Assembly (NCBI RefSeq): GCF_900111295.1
Contig: NZ_FOGT01000016.1
Coordinates: 42,166-106,165 of the forward strand
DNA length: 64,000 bases
Source of the DNA: Salipaludibacillus aurantiacus
GTDB taxonomy: Bacteria; Bacillota; Bacilli; Bacillales; Salisediminibacteriaceae
Reading direction: 5' to 3'
Shown here: positions 16,598-25,435 of the stretch, piece by piece
Layout: each line of letters opens with the position of its first letter
How positions within the stretch are numbered: the first letter of the stretch is position 1
Translations under genes and position numbers: made by a program
The notes under the pieces: model-generated
Told to the model about the DNA's origin: nothing
Databases searched by the model: none
Seen by the model: the letters and a program-made list of their open reading frames with translations, nothing else

Positions 16598-16676
16598 ATT
16601 TCTTTTTACATTCTGCTGTTTAGGTTAAAATAAAAGGGATCAAAAGCTGTAATTTACTGAAAGGGGGATGTGGCAT

Positions 16677-17615
16677 ATGCAGGAAAACGTGTCTTGGGTA
16701 AAAGATATGGAAAAGGAAGAGCTGGATTTTCAAGTTAATAACCCTCATCTATCGAGTCCGGTTCTCCAGAACTATTTATCCTATTATTCCTTTGACCTTC
16801 CTTCCTTTAATACATACCGATGCGGGACGTTTAAGGCTGGAGATAAAAAAATATTTATTCAGGCTTTTTTAAAAAAAGAGCCTAAAGGAACTGTCTATTT
16901 TGTACATGGCTACCTCGATCACACCGGGGGAATGAGCAGAACTGTAAATTACTTGCTGGCACATGGTTACGAAGTGGTTACTTTGGATTTGCCGGGGCAC
17001 GGATTTTCCCAGGGAGAATCAGGCACGGTGGCTTCCTTCGAAGAATACATACAAGCGGTAAGGGGCGGCTATGAGCTTGTGTCGAAGTCGCTTAAAAAGG
17101 AATGGATTATCGGTCTTGGGCACAGCACCGGAGGAGCCATTTTATTTCATGCCGCATCAGAAGAAAAGATCAGGCTTGAGAAACTGGTTTTAGTGGCTCC
17201 TCTGTATCATCCTTACCAGTGGAATCTGGTTAAAGGCTCACTCAAAATGATGGGAAAATTCATTCGCAAACAAAAGAGGCGATTTAAGAAAAACTCTAAT
17301 GACCATTTATACCAGTCTTTTATAAAGAAAGACCCTCTCCAGGTTCAATGGCTGAAATCTGACTGGTTAACGGCCATGGAAAAATGGCAGCAACAGATTA
17401 TTACCTGTCCTGTTCTGAACATCCCGGTGTATTTTCTCCAGGGGGAAAAAGATACGACGGTCGACTGGAAAGAGAATGTAGCGTTTTATTTAAAAAAATG
17501 CACCCGCATCCAGGTCGTATACTTTCCTGGAGGCAGGCACCAGTTGTTAAATGAAAGGGAGGGAATAAGGAACCTTGTACACAAAAGAATCCTTTCCTTT
17601 TTAAACAGAAGATGA
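16677..17615 (+). CDS. Alpha/beta hydrolase, lysophospholipase (serine aminopeptidase S33) type
   Basis: The 312-residue protein has the oxyanion segment VYFVHGYLDHTGG, LDLPGHGFSQGESG, the nucleophile elbow GLGHSTGGAILF (Ser in G-H-S-T-G), and the C-terminal VYFLQGEKDTTVDW (Asp) and GGRHQLLNE (His). The layout is that of monoglyceride lipases and lysophospholipases of the hydrolase_4 group. No signal peptide is present. The ATG at 16677 is 9 bases from GGGGG, better than the ATG at 16668 that directly abuts it. Its last 15 bases overlap the end of the convergent transporter gene. Confidence 0.85.
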   Translation: MQENVSWVKDMEKEELDFQVNNPHLSSPVLQNYLSYYSFDLPSFNTYRCGTFKAGDKKIFIQAFLKKEPKGTVYFVHGYLDHTGGMSRTVNYLLAHGYEVVTLDLPGHGFSQGESGTVASFEEYIQAVRGGYELVSKSLKKEWIIGLGHSTGGAILFHAASEEKIRLEKLVLVAPLYHPYQWNLVKGSLKMMGKFIRKQKRRFKKNSNDHLYQSFIKKDPLQVQWLKSDWLTAMEKWQQQIITCPVLNIPVYFLQGEKDTTVDWKENVAFYLKKCTRIQVVYFPGGRHQLLNEREGIRNLVHKRILSFLNRR

Positions 17616-18752
17616 TTTCTTAGATTTTTTATTGGAAATAAAATATAAGACGGCTCCGGCTGAAAGCATTAAACCTGCACTGACAAGAAAAGGGAAACCT
17701 AATAGTTCAGCGACAGTTCCAGCGATAAACGACCCGGACACGACACCTAAAGAAAAGGCCGCATAAAATATGCCATAAGCTTTCCCACGGTCTTTTACAG
17801 TAGACATATCAGCTACCATACGGTTCATAGATGGGAAGGTAAATGAAAAACCTGCCCCGTAAACGACCATTGACAGTATAATAAGGCTTGTCAATTCAAG
17901 TAAACTCAACATAATAAGAGACACACTGATCAGTACAAGCCCGGTCAATATTAAATGAGCCGGCTCATAGCGCTCGAATATTTTGTTTGCCGGAGTTAAA
18001 AAGACAAGGAGAGCCACTAGGCCAAATGTGCTTAACAGCAAACCTGTAGCCGAGGAATCAAGATTTATTGACGCCACTTTTAAAGGAAGTGCAAAAGCAA
18101 GAGTGCCATTGCTGACCATCAGGGCAAAAGCAGCTAAACTGGCCTGAATAAGAACAGGCTGCTTAATAAGACGTATGAAATCGCTTATTACTATTTTTCC
18201 GCGGTCCGGACTTGAAAACGATTCATTAACAAATTTAATGATAAGTAAAAACGTGATAATAAACAGGACAGATACAAGAATAAATACATATTCGACTGAG
18301 GCTCTGGCAGCTATAATCCCCCCAAAAGCCGGACCGACAATCGCCGCGCTTCCTATACAGGCTCCCGTATAAGCCATCGTTTTTCCTCTGTGTTCTTCAC
18401 TCGTCCGGTCTCCTATGTAAGCGAAAGCTGCAGGTATAAGAGCCCCGCCCGCTAAGCCGTGAAGCAACCGTATGAAAAAGAGGTGGCTTCCTGTTTGGGC
18501 CAGGGGATAGAATAAAAGAATTAAGGCGGCTGAAGCCATCCCGGCCAGAAGGATTTTTTTGCGGCCTAACCGGTCAATCCAATGGCCAGCGACTATGTTT
18601 CCAGCCATATTGGATAATGAATAAACTGCAATGATGGCGCCTGTCAGCATATGAGAAGCCCCGAGTTCCTGGGCGTATGGGGTAATGATAGGTAATTGAA
18701 TAAAGGTATCCAGAAATGCTACCGCGATAATAATATATAAAAGTTTAGTCAT
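17601..18752 (-). CDS. Major facilitator superfamily transporter (DHA1-like)
   Basis: The 383-residue protein has about twelve hydrophobic segments. Motif A between segments 2 and 3 reads GHWIDRLGRKKILLAGM, and GGALIPAAFAYIGDRTSEEHRGKTMAY matches the region around segments 4-5 of drug:H+ antiporters. The substrate is unknown. The start is the ATG at 18752, 6 bases after AAGGAGAG; the frame remains open upstream but without a site. It is convergent with the hydrolase gene (15-bp overlap) and divergent from the B12-binding gene. Confidence 0.85.
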   Translation of the reverse strand: MTKLLYIIIAVAFLDTFIQLPIITPYAQELGASHMLTGAIIAVYSLSNMAGNIVAGHWIDRLGRKKILLAGMASAALILLFYPLAQTGSHLFFIRLLHGLAGGALIPAAFAYIGDRTSEEHRGKTMAYTGACIGSAAIVGPAFGGIIAARASVEYVFILVSVLFIITFLLIIKFVNESFSSPDRGKIVISDFIRLIKQPVLIQASLAAFALMVSNGTLAFALPLKVASINLDSSATGLLLSTFGLVALLVFLTPANKIFERYEPAHLILTGLVLISVSLIMLSLLELTSLIILSMVVYGAGFSFTFPSMNRMVADMSTVKDRGKAYGIFYAAFSLGVVSGSFIAGTVAELLGFPFLVSAGLMLSAGAVLYFISNKKSKKSSSV

Positions 18753-18867
18753 GGTGCTCTCCTTCCTCACTTTCCCACCTTTACTATACAATGAGTGAAA
18801 AAGGTACGTAAAGTTTCCAGATAGGACAGAGGTTGGGAAGTGTGTTAAAATAAAGGTTATATTCCTC

Positions 18868-18895
18868 AGACCGGCAAGTGTTAAACGGTCTTTTG
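18868..18895 (+). other. Small hairpin in the leader of the B12-binding gene
   Basis: AGACCG / CGGTCT with a 12-base loop is followed by TTTT, 20 bases before the TTG start. It could be a weak attenuator or a chance structure. Confidence 0.3.
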
Positions 18896-18914
18896 CATAA
18901 AGGGTGAGCATAAT

Positions 18915-19601
18915 TTGAAACTAACCATAAATGATTTTACAGATGCTTTGCTTGAAGGGGATCATGCAAAGTCGCTGAGCATTGTTAATAAGTGGCGGGA
19001 TAATTATACAAGGTTCTATATATATAATAAACTGATTACCCCTGCGATGTACGAAATAGGGCGCAGGTGGCAGGCCAATGAGATTTCAGTCGCCCAGGAG
19101 CATCTGGCAACGGCCGTCTGTGATTTCGTCCTCACGCAGACAGAACACGAACTGGTAAGGTATTCTCCTGCACCGGAAGCAACCCCGAAGGCCTTGTTCT
19201 TCACAGTTGAAAATGAACACCATTACCTTGGTATGAAAATGGTATCTATTTTATTCAGGGAGAAACAGTGGAATGTTAAATATTACCAGTCTGATTTACC
19301 GGTTGACCATGTGATGAATGAAATAGTACAGTGGAAACCCGGCGTCATAGGGCTGTCGTTTTCTATCGTACACAGGGCAAACGGTCTGACTTCCTATTTA
19401 AAAAAATTCAGTGAACTGGACTACGAGCCTGAAATCCTGGTAGGCGGCCGATTAATGAACCAGTACGATTTTTCGTCGATCGGTCCCCCAAACACGACAT
19501 TTATACAAAACCTGGACGAACTGAATCACTGGTTTAATCAATATACTGAAAACAGGCGGGATGACTTGGATGGAGACAAAGATACCACTTCCATTATTTA
19601 A
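18915..19601 (+). CDS. B12-binding sensor protein with CarH-type photosensor motifs
   Basis: The 228-residue protein has a helical B12-binding_2 domain (about residues 8-82) and a Rossmann-like B12-binding domain (about 90-205). Trp52, Glu62 and His63 form the pattern W-x9-E-H, which in CarH caps the upper face of adenosylcobalamin and marks its photosensory type. Glu101-x-His103-x-x-Gly106 is the E-x-H-x-x-G motif that supplies the lower cobalt ligand. There is no MerR DNA-binding domain as in CarH. The start is TTG behind AAAGGGTGA. The next gene overlaps by 32 bases and encodes a STAS protein, so the likely output is protein-protein signalling in the cytoplasm. Light sensing is inferred from motifs. 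Confidence 0.85.
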   Translation: MKLTINDFTDALLEGDHAKSLSIVNKWRDNYTRFYIYNKLITPAMYEIGRRWQANEISVAQEHLATAVCDFVLTQTEHELVRYSPAPEATPKALFFTVENEHHYLGMKMVSILFREKQWNVKYYQSDLPVDHVMNEIVQWKPGVIGLSFSIVHRANGLTSYLKKFSELDYEPEILVGGRLMNQYDFSSIGPPNTTFIQNLDELNHWFNQYTENRRDDLDGDKDTTSII

Positions 19602-20325
19602 AATAGATAAAGAATTTAATATACTCGAGTTCACAGGAACTGCCGCTGACTTTTTTCCGGAAACTGAAAGCCTCTACCAGATAATTGACCGGGACAGCCA
19701 TACTAAATTAAAAAACTGTCTTATAAACGGGGACGCAGCCCTCACCTTTGAAATTAACGCCAAAACAAAACAGGAGCCGTTGGAACTTTTTAAAGTGTTT
19801 GCTCAATGGAAGGGTTCGGAAGCGTTTTGTGTTTTTGTCCCGGCTAATCAGGACTACCATCTTGTCCATAAGCAGCTTGAAGAGTTACAGAAGAGGCTCT
19901 CGGAAACAAATTTCGAACTCTATGAAAAGAAAGAACAGTTATCTTCTGCAATGGACCGTACAAACAGACTTTCAGGGCCGTATATAGAATTGAGTGATAC
20001 ACTGGCTCTGTTGCCGATATTTGGAGATTTATCCGAAGAAAAGATTAAAGCCGTACAGGAACATGCTATTCAAAAAGCTTACGATAATAAACCTGAAAGA
20101 GTCCTGGTGGATTTTACAGGAGTTGGAGTAGTGGAAGAAAGCGGTGTCCTGCAATTAAAAGACATGGTGCTGGTATTTAAGCAGATGGGAATGGACGTTG
20201 TTGTAATTGGTCTTTCACCGGATCAGGCAAGAGTACTCAAACCTTACCGTACTGAATTGGAACTTGATTTTGAGAGGAACGCTAAAGTGTCTATAAAAAA
20301 ATGGCTTGTGAAGGAATATCTTTAA
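19570..20325 (+). CDS. PAS-like/STAS protein of RsbR type, partner of the B12-binding sensor
   Basis: The 251-residue protein has a PAS-like N-terminal domain (about residues 5-95: PLFKIDKEFNILEFTGTAADFF), a coiled-coil linker (about 98-135: HKQLEELQKRLSETNFELYEKKEQL) and a C-terminal STAS domain (about 137-250). The STAS core has LSDTLALLPIFGDLSEEK, VLVDFTGVGVVEESG and VVVIGLSPDQARVL, the pattern of RsbR stressosome subunits, including a Thr in D-F-T-G where RsbR is phosphorylated. The linker-plus-STAS layout is that of RsbR paralogues with varied sensor domains. ATG at 19570 lies inside the preceding gene (19561 is also possible), implying translational coupling. RsbS, RsbT and sigB are not in the window. 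Confidence 0.82.
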   Translation: METKIPLPLFKIDKEFNILEFTGTAADFFPETESLYQIIDRDSHTKLKNCLINGDAALTFEINAKTKQEPLELFKVFAQWKGSEAFCVFVPANQDYHLVHKQLEELQKRLSETNFELYEKKEQLSSAMDRTNRLSGPYIELSDTLALLPIFGDLSEEKIKAVQEHAIQKAYDNKPERVLVDFTGVGVVEESGVLQLKDMVLVFKQMGMDVVVIGLSPDQARVLKPYRTELELDFERNAKVSIKKWLVKEYL

Positions 20326-20385
20326 AAAAGTCTTTCTAACTGGTTTTGCCGGGTTAGTTAGCAAATAAATGAGGCTAAAGTGCTG

Positions 20386-20418
20386 AAAAAGACCGCGGTG
20401 GGTGCCGGGGTCTTTTTT
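20386..20418 (+). terminator. Terminator after the B12/STAS pair
   Basis: AAAAAGACC pairs with GGTCTTTTT around a G/C-rich loop, with six T residues at the end. Confidence 0.75.
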
Positions 20419-20776
20419 ACTGCCCTATAACAGCAGATTCCCGTTATGAAAATGAGCACATTTTCACCCGGCGTATATAGGGATAAACTACAGGCTTACA
20501 AGAAATATATTGACAATTTATCTGAAAATTTGAAATAATGTGATAGTAAAACCTTCTGTTACATATGGCTTCACACAGCTTAAACAGTCCATTCCGGTTG
20601 CTTAAAAGTGGAATGTCAGGGCGTTTTCAGCTGGAGTCTGCTGATTTTAAAAGGATGTCCTTTGTGAAGGACCATTAAAATATCAGTACTGTTCAATAAC
20701 AGACAGTTATATAATATGTCAAAGTCTTTTCTGCGCCAAAAGGATAAAAGAAAAAATGATACGAGGAGGGATTCGA
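20419..20776 (+). other. Long leader of the symporter operon with promoter
   Basis: No gene was seen. TTGACA (20510-20515) and AATAAT (20534-20539), spaced 18 bases, form a likely sigma-A promoter. The roughly 230-base leader that would follow contains a perfect hairpin GTCCTT-TGTG-AAGGAC (20657-20672), an inverted pair CATTCC / GGAATG around 20590-20613, and a weak cre-like segment (reverse strand TGAAAACGCCCTGA, 20619-20634). Confidence 0.4.
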
Positions 20777-20959
20777 ATGGCCGCTCTAATTATTTTCTGG
20801 ATATTTGCTGCAGCCACAGTCGCACTTACGATCAAATTTAGAAAACCGGTATTACTGACACTGCCTTTTCTTGCGATGGGGGTTTATTTAGTTATTCAGA
20901 TAGCTATGGTTCCTATGCCTTTTATGGAAACGGTAAGGTTCATATTTGATTTAAGATAG
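20777..20959 (+). CDS. Small membrane protein, 60 residues
   Basis: The protein begins MAALIIFWIFAAATVALTIKF and continues with a second hydrophobic stretch, VLLTLPFLAMGVYLVIQIAM, so it spans the membrane twice. ACGAGGAGGG lies 6 bases before the ATG. It is the first gene of a run that leads into the sodium:solute symporter and may be an accessory protein. No family is recognised. Confidence 0.65.
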   Translation: MAALIIFWIFAAATVALTIKFRKPVLLTLPFLAMGVYLVIQIAMVPMPFMETVRFIFDLR

Positions 20960-20981
20960 CTGTTTTAGGGAGGAATATTAA

Positions 20982-21278
20982 ATGTCTTCAACTAAAGAAA
21001 AGAATCGCCGGACTCTCTTCTGCCCCTCCTGCAACAGCCCGAACATGATCGTTATATCAAAAGCCAGATATATGATTATGATGACAGTTCTGCCCGTCAT
21101 CGTTTCAGCAGTGATTGCAGTTATGTTCCACCCGGTCTTTCTGCTGTTTATTCCCGGACTGATTTGGATGAATAAAATGATAGCTGACAGAAAAGCACCG
21201 CTTATTATTTGCAGAGAATGCCAAGCACATTCACAGGGAAATCCGGCTGCAAACCGGGCGCACGACACAAATGGGTAA
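20982..21278 (+). CDS. Zinc-ribbon membrane protein, 98 residues
   Basis: A CPSC pair near residue 14-17 and a CREC pair near residue 76-79 flank two adjacent hydrophobic segments (MIMMTVLPVIVSAVIAVMF and VFLLFIPGLIW). The two cysteine pairs would meet on the cytoplasmic side to bind zinc. GGGAGG precedes the ATG. Function is unknown; its place ahead of the symporter genes suggests an accessory role. Confidence 0.65.
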   Translation: MSSTKEKNRRTLFCPSCNSPNMIVISKARYMIMMTVLPVIVSAVIAVMFHPVFLLFIPGLIWMNKMIADRKAPLIICRECQAHSQGNPAANRAHDTNG

Positions 21279-21281
21279 AAA

Positions 21282-21295
21282 TGAAAGCGTTTACT
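21282..21295. promoter_or_regulatory. Catabolite-responsive element (cre) for CcpA
   Basis: TGAAAGCGTTTACT agrees with the Bacillus cre consensus TGWAARCGYTWNCW at all positions. It lies between the zinc-ribbon gene and the symporter small-subunit gene, so CcpA could block elongation into, or initiation of, the symporter genes when preferred sugars are present. Confidence 0.65.
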
Positions 21296-21391
21296 ATGAT
21301 AAGGGAGGGTTCTAAGTGAAGAAATAAGAGAGAAAGCCATGCAAACAACCAGCAGGATGTAAAAGCTTATTGAAAAAGGAGGGTTTGACAC

Positions 21392-21697
21392 GTGAAAAAG
21401 GTCAAAAAGGAAGTAGCTGATAAGTATTTTAAAACACGAGTGACAATGATCGCCATTTTTTTATTCATTGGTTTTCTTGTCTCATTCGGAGTGGTATTTT
21501 TTGCAGAGCAAATAAACGAGAGCGGCGTCTATATTATGGGGATGCCCGCACATTATTATATGGGAGCCCAGGGGGCAGTGGTAACGTTTATTGTTCTCCT
21601 CTTTTTAAATGCTGTCATAAACGACAGAGTAGATAAGAAGTTCGGAATTGACGAGTCACGAAACGAACAGATCAGCAAAACCGGGACAGACCATTAA
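21392..21697 (+). CDS. Sodium:solute symporter small subunit (DUF4212 type)
   Basis: The 101-residue protein has two membrane segments (VTMIAIFLFIGFLVSFGVVFF and AVVTFIVLLFLNAVIN) joined by a loop with GMPAHYYMGAQG, and ends in a charged tail VDKKFGIDE. This is the pattern of the small subunit that pairs with VC_2705-type sodium:solute symporters. The start is GTG at 21392 behind AAAGGAGGG. It lies 79 bases before its partner. Function as an accessory subunit is inferred from family and context. Confidence 0.82.
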   Translation: MKKVKKEVADKYFKTRVTMIAIFLFIGFLVSFGVVFFAEQINESGVYIMGMPAHYYMGAQGAVVTFIVLLFLNAVINDRVDKKFGIDESRNEQISKTGTDH

Positions 21698-21776
21698 AAA
21701 GTCAAGCCAGTTAAGGTTTTGCCAGAAAATAAAAAGGTGAACACGATGGTTGAATTTATAAGGGGGAACCTATTAG

Positions 21777-23438
21777 ATGGATCAACAAGCCTTAGTTTCA
21801 CTCACGCTGATTATTTTAACATTTGCTCTTTATATTGGTATTTCAATTTACCACCGTGCAAAAGCCACATCTGACTTTTACGTAGCAAGCCGGGGGGTTC
21901 CCGCTTTCTGGAATGGTATGGCGATAGGCGGCGACTGGATGAGTGCGGCATCATTTATTGGGATGGCCGGTACGGTCATGCTTCTGGGGTATGACGGCCT
22001 GGCTTATATTATGGGCTGGACAGGAGGATATTTGCTCCTCACGTTCCTGTTAGCGCCGCAGCTCAGGAAATATGGGCGTTTTACCGTGCCTGAATTTATC
22101 GGTGACCGGTTTGACAGTAATTTCGCGAGGTTAATCGGTGCCATTGCGACGATTATCATCAGTTTTACTTACTTAATCGGACAGTTGTCCGGATCAGGTG
22201 TGGTTATCGGACGGCTGCTAAGCATCCCTTCATGGGTCGGGGTGTTAATCGGGGTAGCGATTATCGCCGTGTATGCGACGCTTGGCGGGATGAAAGGAGT
22301 AACCTGGACACAGGTTGCCCAATATCTTATTCTAATTACCGCCTATGTTATTCCTATCGTCTTTATGTCCCTTCAGATAACCGGGAATCCGCTTCCCTGG
22401 CTGACTTACGGTAATGTGGTTGAAGAACTGGGGGCAATAGACAGGGAACTTGGTTTATCAGAGTATTTTGCACCGTTTGATGAAGGAAGCCGCGCCCAGT
22501 TTCTAGCTTTATTGTTTACATTAATGATCGGGACAGCGGCACTTCCTCATGTTATTGTCCGTTTCTATACGGTGGCGACCATGAAAGCTGCCCGGTGGAG
22601 CGGTGCCTGGGCCCTGTTTTTTATCGGCATTCTTTATTTATCAGCACCGGTATATGCGGCCTTTTCACGATTTGTCATTATGAACGATGTCGTTGGCCAG
22701 CCGCTTGATGATTTGCCCGCCTGGACTGAGCCGTGGCTCAATACGGGTTTACTGGAAGTCACGGCCTCAGGAGAACAAGGAGTACTCATGTGGGAAGATC
22801 TTGTCATACACGCTGATATTGTAGTGATGGCGACTCCTGAAATTGCAAATCTTGGCACCTTTGTTATCGGAATGATTGCTGCCGGCGCCATGGCAGCAGC
22901 ATTATCGACAGCAGGCGGCCTTCTGATTACCGTTTCATCCTCATTTGCACACGATATTTACTACCGGCTTGTTAACCCGAATGCCACAGACAGTACACGC
23001 TTGAGAGCGGGGCGGATAGCTATCTTTGCTGCAACGATTGTAGCAGGTTTACTTGCGCTTGACCCTCCGGGAGTGATAACCCAGATCGTCGCATGGGCAT
23101 TCGCTATTGCCGGAGGAACGTTCTTTCCTGTTCTTTTTCTTGGCGTTTGGTGGACACGGATTAATGCCAAAGGTGCAATTGCCGGAATGCTTGGCGGATT
23201 AACCACTACGCTGACCTATATCTTCCTCGCTATGAACGGGTTTGTTCTTTTTGGAATCGGCGACACAGGTGCAGGGGTTTTCGGTGTCACCGTTAATGTT
23301 ATTCTCGTAATAGTTGTTTCACTTATGACTGAACAGCCTTCTCAGCGTTTAAAAGATGAAGCCATTAATTTAAGGTATCCGGAGCAGATGACTTATGAAG
23401 AGGGGCAGGTATGGCTCGATGACACTTCAGGAAAATAA
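21777..23438 (+). CDS. Sodium:solute symporter, VC_2705/acetate-permease type
   Basis: The 553-residue protein of the SSS family has about thirteen membrane segments. Family motifs are visible: the N-terminal SDFYVASRGVPAFWNGMAIGGDWMSAASFIG, GGYLLLTFLLAPQLRKYGRFTVPEF, and the core ALSTAGGLLITVSSSFAHDIYY. It should import a small monocarboxylate such as acetate with sodium, though the substrate is not proven. AAGGGGG precedes the ATG. It follows its small subunit, and the next gene (cNMP/CBS/DUF294) overlaps it by 20 bases; the trio plus an exonuclease is a recurrent bacterial cluster. The cre site upstream fits carbon-source control. Confidence 0.9.
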   Translation: MDQQALVSLTLIILTFALYIGISIYHRAKATSDFYVASRGVPAFWNGMAIGGDWMSAASFIGMAGTVMLLGYDGLAYIMGWTGGYLLLTFLLAPQLRKYGRFTVPEFIGDRFDSNFARLIGAIATIIISFTYLIGQLSGSGVVIGRLLSIPSWVGVLIGVAIIAVYATLGGMKGVTWTQVAQYLILITAYVIPIVFMSLQITGNPLPWLTYGNVVEELGAIDRELGLSEYFAPFDEGSRAQFLALLFTLMIGTAALPHVIVRFYTVATMKAARWSGAWALFFIGILYLSAPVYAAFSRFVIMNDVVGQPLDDLPAWTEPWLNTGLLEVTASGEQGVLMWEDLVIHADIVVMATPEIANLGTFVIGMIAAGAMAAALSTAGGLLITVSSSFAHDIYYRLVNPNATDSTRLRAGRIAIFAATIVAGLLALDPPGVITQIVAWAFAIAGGTFFPVLFLGVWWTRINAKGAIAGMLGGLTTTLTYIFLAMNGFVLFGIGDTGAGVFGVTVNVILVIVVSLMTEQPSQRLKDEAINLRYPEQMTYEEGQVWLDDTSGK

Positions 23439-25350
23439 AGAATTTATGAATATGATCGAGAACCATCCGATTTTCAGCGGCGCAAGTGCCGCTGAATTTC
23501 GGTCGTTACTGGACCGGTGTGATTTAAAAGCTTATCGGAAAAATGAAAAAGTGCTGTATGCGAAGTCACCCCGGGAAGGGCTGCTGCTTATTCTGGAAGG
23601 AATTACGGAAGTATGTGTGCAGACAGGGACAAGCCGTGAAAACAGGGAAGTGCTCGAAGTGCTGGAGGCCGGTGAAATGGTCGGTTTTTCAAGTCTCGCT
23701 GATTTTCTGGGCGAACCAAATCCGCACGAAGATTCAGTGACTGTCGAAGTCCATTCCCTTGAACCGTCGGTATGCCTCCATATTCCTTATGAGGTTCTTG
23801 AATCAAGGTGGCATGACGAAGACGTCAGAGAGTATGTCCTCCGCCAAGTGGCTGTCAGGCTCAGGGAAATTTATTCATCGCTTGCTGAACAAGTTAAACT
23901 GGCTAACCAGTGGGGGGAAAGCGACCCATTCATCCGTCGCGTCCAGGATCTGATGAACGAGCCGGCATTAACCATTAATCAGGACACCCCGGTGGATGAA
24001 GTGGCACGGACGATGGTGGAAGCGGGAACGAGTTCCATTCTTGTAACAGGTAAAGAAGAAGAACTGCTTGGAATTATTACTGAAAAAGACCTTGTCCAGC
24101 GGGTCGTTTCTGCTGGCGAGGGCAACAAGAAAACAGCGGGAGAAACGGCGACACTCGAGCTTGTGACCATTCAACGGCATGCCTATTATTATGAGGCCAT
24201 GTCAAGTTTTCTCATGCATCGCGTGAAACACTTGCCGGTAGTAGATGAGAATAGGCGGCCAGTAGGCATGGTTACTTTGTCAGATCTTCTAAGGAAAAAG
24301 AATAGGGGACAGTTTAATATCATCCAGGAAATTGAATCGTCAAACGCTGAAACCCTGCCTGATGTGAAACATGCGATTTACAGTGTACTTGGTAATCTCA
24401 TACAAGATGGCATGCCTGCCTTTCATATTATGGAGGCAATAACGACGCTTTATGACAGACTTGTCTACCATTGTGTGGAAATGGCTGCAGAAGAAGTAAG
24501 AAAAGAACATGGAGAACCACCGGTTACTTTTGCCTTTTTTCTAATGGGAAGCGCGGGACGCAGAGAGCAGTTTCTGTTAACGGATCAGGACCACTTTCTC
24601 GTTTATGACGACCCGGAAGAAGGCGGGGAAGAGAAAGCTGACACTTATTTTAAAACATTGGGAGAAAAAATTACCTCCTGGATGGAACATGCCGGCTACA
24701 AGTTGTGTGATGGAGGGATGATGGCCAGTTTTCCAGCCTGGCGCGGTAATCTGTCGTCTTGGAAAAAACGTCTTCGGTCCTGGGGGCTGCGGGCAACTAA
24801 TGAAAACATTCTTCTGGGGCACAATTTTTTATCCCTCCGCTTTTTGTACGGAGATGAACGGCTCCATGACCGTTTCACCGGACTGGTTGCAGACCAGCTC
24901 GAAAAGTCTCGGATTTTTCTATACAGAGCAGCCGAAGAAGAAAAACAAAATCCTGTCCCCACACTTGACCAGCCCATCCGCGCCTTGTTCAGGATGAAGA
25001 AAGAAATGCTTGATATAAAGTTAAATGTTCTATTTCCATTTCATCACTCCCTGCAAATCCTAAGTGCTAAATACGGGATGATTGAGGGCACGCCTAAACA
25101 GCAAATAGAGCGGTTAACCGAAGAAAAAGTGTTTAGTGAGAGGTTTGCCGATGAACTTCAGTTTGCTTATGAAGTCATTCTTCATATCCGTGTGTCCCAG
25201 GCATGGAAAGCCCATATGCAAGGAGAGAAAGCGTCGAGTAAAATTTATTTCCGCAAAATGAAAACCCGGGATAAAGAAGAACTGATGCTGGCCTTAAAAA
25301 CGATAAGGTCATTACAAAATCAATTAGCTTCTTCATATGGAATGCCGTAA
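23419..25350 (+). CDS. cNMP-binding/CBS/DUF294 nucleotidyltransferase-like protein (copy 1)
   Basis: The 643-residue protein has four parts. Residues 10-140 resemble a cyclic-nucleotide-binding domain (HPIFSGASAAEFRSLLDRCD, LLLILEGITEV). Residues 165-300 are a CBS pair (TPVDEVARTMVEAGTSSILV, HLPVVDENRRPVGMVTLSDLL). Residues 330-480 hold the DUF294 nucleotidyltransferase-like domain with GSAGRREQFLLTDQDHFLVY, matching G-S-x-G-R-x-E...D-x-D. The rest is the DUF294 C-terminal helical domain. It has no DNA-binding domain. It overlaps the symporter gene and precedes an exonuclease, and a paralogue lies at 30186-32096. It probably regulates the symporter or adds a nucleotide to a partner; this is inference. 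Confidence 0.85.
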   Translation: MTLQENKEFMNMIENHPIFSGASAAEFRSLLDRCDLKAYRKNEKVLYAKSPREGLLLILEGITEVCVQTGTSRENREVLEVLEAGEMVGFSSLADFLGEPNPHEDSVTVEVHSLEPSVCLHIPYEVLESRWHDEDVREYVLRQVAVRLREIYSSLAEQVKLANQWGESDPFIRRVQDLMNEPALTINQDTPVDEVARTMVEAGTSSILVTGKEEELLGIITEKDLVQRVVSAGEGNKKTAGETATLELVTIQRHAYYYEAMSSFLMHRVKHLPVVDENRRPVGMVTLSDLLRKKNRGQFNIIQEIESSNAETLPDVKHAIYSVLGNLIQDGMPAFHIMEAITTLYDRLVYHCVEMAAEEVRKEHGEPPVTFAFFLMGSAGRREQFLLTDQDHFLVYDDPEEGGEEKADTYFKTLGEKITSWMEHAGYKLCDGGMMASFPAWRGNLSSWKKRLRSWGLRATNENILLGHNFLSLRFLYGDERLHDRFTGLVADQLEKSRIFLYRAAEEEKQNPVPTLDQPIRALFRMKKEMLDIKLNVLFPFHHSLQILSAKYGMIEGTPKQQIERLTEEKVFSERFADELQFAYEVILHIRVSQAWKAHMQGEKASSKIYFRKMKTRDKEELMLALKTIRSLQNQLASSYGMP

Positions 25351-25435
25351 ACCGAAGATGAAACTTGAAAAGGCGGATACAGGATACTATTCCGCCGGCA
25401 ACATAAATTAGTCATGCAGAGGGAGAGACTCCGCT

